7,420 nucleotides of DNA from positions 1 through 7,420 of the forward strand of contig WRCR01000191.1 of the NCBI GenBank assembly GCA_009783865.1. Reading direction: 5' to 3'. This DNA comes from Planctomycetaceae bacterium. GTDB lineage: Bacteria; Planctomycetota; Planctomycetia; Pirellulales; Thermoguttaceae. Below the pieces are notes generated by a model. It worked only from the letters and a program-made list of their open reading frames with translations. It had not been told where the DNA came from and did no database searches. This document shows positions 6,387-7,420 of this stretch, in pieces; the stretch's first letter is position 1, and each line of letters starts with the position of its first letter. Made by a program: the position numbers and the translations under genes.

Positions 6387-6404
6387 AGTTTAGCCGAAAT
6401 CACC

Positions 6405-7420
6405 ATGAAAAATTCCGTCACATCGCTCCTATTATTGATAAGTGTTTTTGTCCCGCTTTGCATTTACGCCGAAGAGAGACAAAAACGAGTCGTCGTTTTT
6501 CCGGTCATCGATACTCCGAAAAGCGAATTTCGGGAAGCATCGATAATCGAACCCGGTGCCGTCGTTTATCCTAGAGAGGTCTATTACGGCGACTCCATCT
6601 TCATTGTACATACCGCCAAAAATGTCGGCGAGGACAAGTGCCGTGTAACGGCGATGCCCGGCATCTATGACTTCAAGTACAACGGTCTTTTGTACGCCTT
6701 TTCTGCCGAAGGAATCAACGGTAAATACAGTCCGATGTGGGAAAGTCCGTCTTTGGAACACGCCGATTATTTTTATTCCCAAATCGTTCTCGAACCGAAC
6801 GAGACGGGCGTAACTTCCGGCATCGAGTTGGCATTACCGCCCCTTGAAGATTGGAACACCCCCTTTTGGAAAGCCATCCGCAAAAATCTGCCGCTGGAAG
6901 GAAGAAAAATAACGTTGTCGTTCCTGCATTACGCGGGAAAATATGGAAAGAAGCAACAGCATGTAGAACTTATCATCAAGCCGCGACCGGAACGTGAAAT
7001 GGCAATGCTTCAATATTGGTTCGATTCCGTGGACAAATATTCCCTGCCGATTGAGCGCAATCTTCTTTACGGTTATCCGGTGAAAGGTCCCCGCGACCCG
7101 CTGGAGCGGCAGCAGATTCCATTGAGTCAACGCAAGACAAACCAAACGGCGACACCTGCCGAAGCAAAAATCGACCAGATTGAACTTGGCGGTACATCGT
7201 ATCCCATTGCTTCTTTTCTCTGTTTTTCTCATCGCAAACCGCCGCCGAGTTTGGCACCGGCTTCACTTGACGATTGGCGAAAACTGCGGGATGCGTTCTC
7301 GAAAAGTACGATTCGCACCGAACTGGAATTTGTAGTACACAAAATGGAGTATCTTGACGCTTATCGACCGAGCAATCCTGCCCCGCAACTGGAAAAGCGG
7401 GGCAAAATTGTCGAGTGGCT
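6405..7420 (+). CDS. Exported protein of unknown function (3' end outside window)
   Basis: From the ATG at 6405 the frame is open for 338 codons to the right edge with no stop. The N-terminus is a clear Sec signal peptide: K2, a hydrophobic core at about 8-20 (LLLLISVFVPLC), and a likely signal peptidase I site after IYA (A22|E23). The cysteine at 19 lacks a proper lipobox context, so a lipoprotein is unlikely. The mature part begins with basic and aliphatic residues (RQKRVVVFPV), then a beta-rich segment (EPGAVVYPREVYYGDSIFIVHTAKNVG, about 49-75) that resembles an Ig-like or CARDB-type strand pattern. Further on are aromatic-rich stretches (YWFDSVDKY, LLYGYP), a polar linker around 248-260 and a DDWRKLRDAF helix near 287. 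I recognise no catalytic motif or family. No Shine-Dalgarno sequence precedes the start. Long minus-strand frames opposite this gene are antisense shadows. It is probably periplasmic or extracellular; whether it is co-transcribed with thiG (48-bp gap with a hairpin) is unclear. Confidence 0.7.
   Translation, partial: MKNSVTSLLLLISVFVPLCIYAEERQKRVVVFPVIDTPKSEFREASIIEPGAVVYPREVYYGDSIFIVHTAKNVGEDKCRVTAMPGIYDFKYNGLLYAFSAEGINGKYSPMWESPSLEHADYFYSQIVLEPNETGVTSGIELALPPLEDWNTPFWKAIRKNLPLEGRKITLSFLHYAGKYGKKQQHVELIIKPRPEREMAMLQYWFDSVDKYSLPIERNLLYGYPVKGPRDPLERQQIPLSQRKTNQTATPAEAKIDQIELGGTSYPIASFLCFSHRKPPPSLAPASLDDWRKLRDAFSKSTIRTELEFVVHKMEYLDAYRPSNPAPQLEKRGKIVEW

Noticed and set aside
6432..7266. Several long minus-strand open frames (6432-6782, 6834-7232, 6976-7266).
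   Set aside because: They lie opposite the signal-peptide-bearing plus-strand frame that is open from 6405 to the edge, overlap each other, and have low-complexity, basic, Arg/Cys-rich translations typical of antisense shadows.
1..7420. A defence island or mobile element was considered because of the PIN toxin-antitoxin-like pair.
   Set aside because: No integrase, transposase, restriction, CRISPR or phage genes and no att-like direct repeats are visible; the other neighbours are housekeeping or envelope genes.

Overview
The window most resembles a chromosomal segment of a member of the Planctomycetota, possibly a host-associated or anaerobic lineage. The basis is indirect: moderate GC, weak or absent Shine-Dalgarno sequences before most genes, a secreted beta-helix protein, a BatA-like membrane protein with a von Willebrand A-like domain, a lone pseudopilin and a Sua5/phosphatase fusion. 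This assignment is an inference from gene content; there is no rRNA or tRNA in the window. No phage, transposon, CRISPR or recombinase genes are visible.

Layout. Positions 1-849 (+) are the 3' end of a large, probably secreted, beta-helix-type protein followed by a beta-rich C-terminal domain. It converges on a run of five minus-strand genes, with a strong hairpin at 860-895 separating the two stop codons. In transcription order (right to left) the minus-strand genes are: a fusion of Sua5/YrdC threonylcarbamoyl-AMP synthase with a low-molecular-weight phosphatase of arginine-phosphatase type (5439-4324); a small type IV pilin-like pseudopilin only 13 bp downstream (4310-3864); a PIN-domain VapC-like toxin (3777-3310); a small charged partner protein overlapping it by 11 bp (3320-3120); and a 724-residue BatA/VWA-like membrane protein (3069-895). 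A divergent intergenic region (5440-5534) separates this run from the plus-strand thiazole synthase gene thiG (5535-6356). A perfect 8-bp hairpin with a GCAA loop follows thiG, then an exported protein of unknown function that begins at 6405 and runs off the right edge.

How the genes fit together. The Sua5 half supports the universal tRNA t6A modification and ThiG supports thiamine synthesis; both are housekeeping, although thiG has no visible thiS, thiH/thiO or thiF neighbours. The PIN protein and its small partner form a plausible type II toxin-antitoxin pair in toxin-first order. The BatA-like protein, pseudopilin, beta-helix protein and right-edge protein are envelope or exported components, but nothing in the window ties them into one pathway. 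The most noteworthy items are the Sua5-arginine-phosphatase-like fusion, the toxin-first PIN cassette and the unidentified exported protein. I see no clear evidence of a wholly new multi-gene system.
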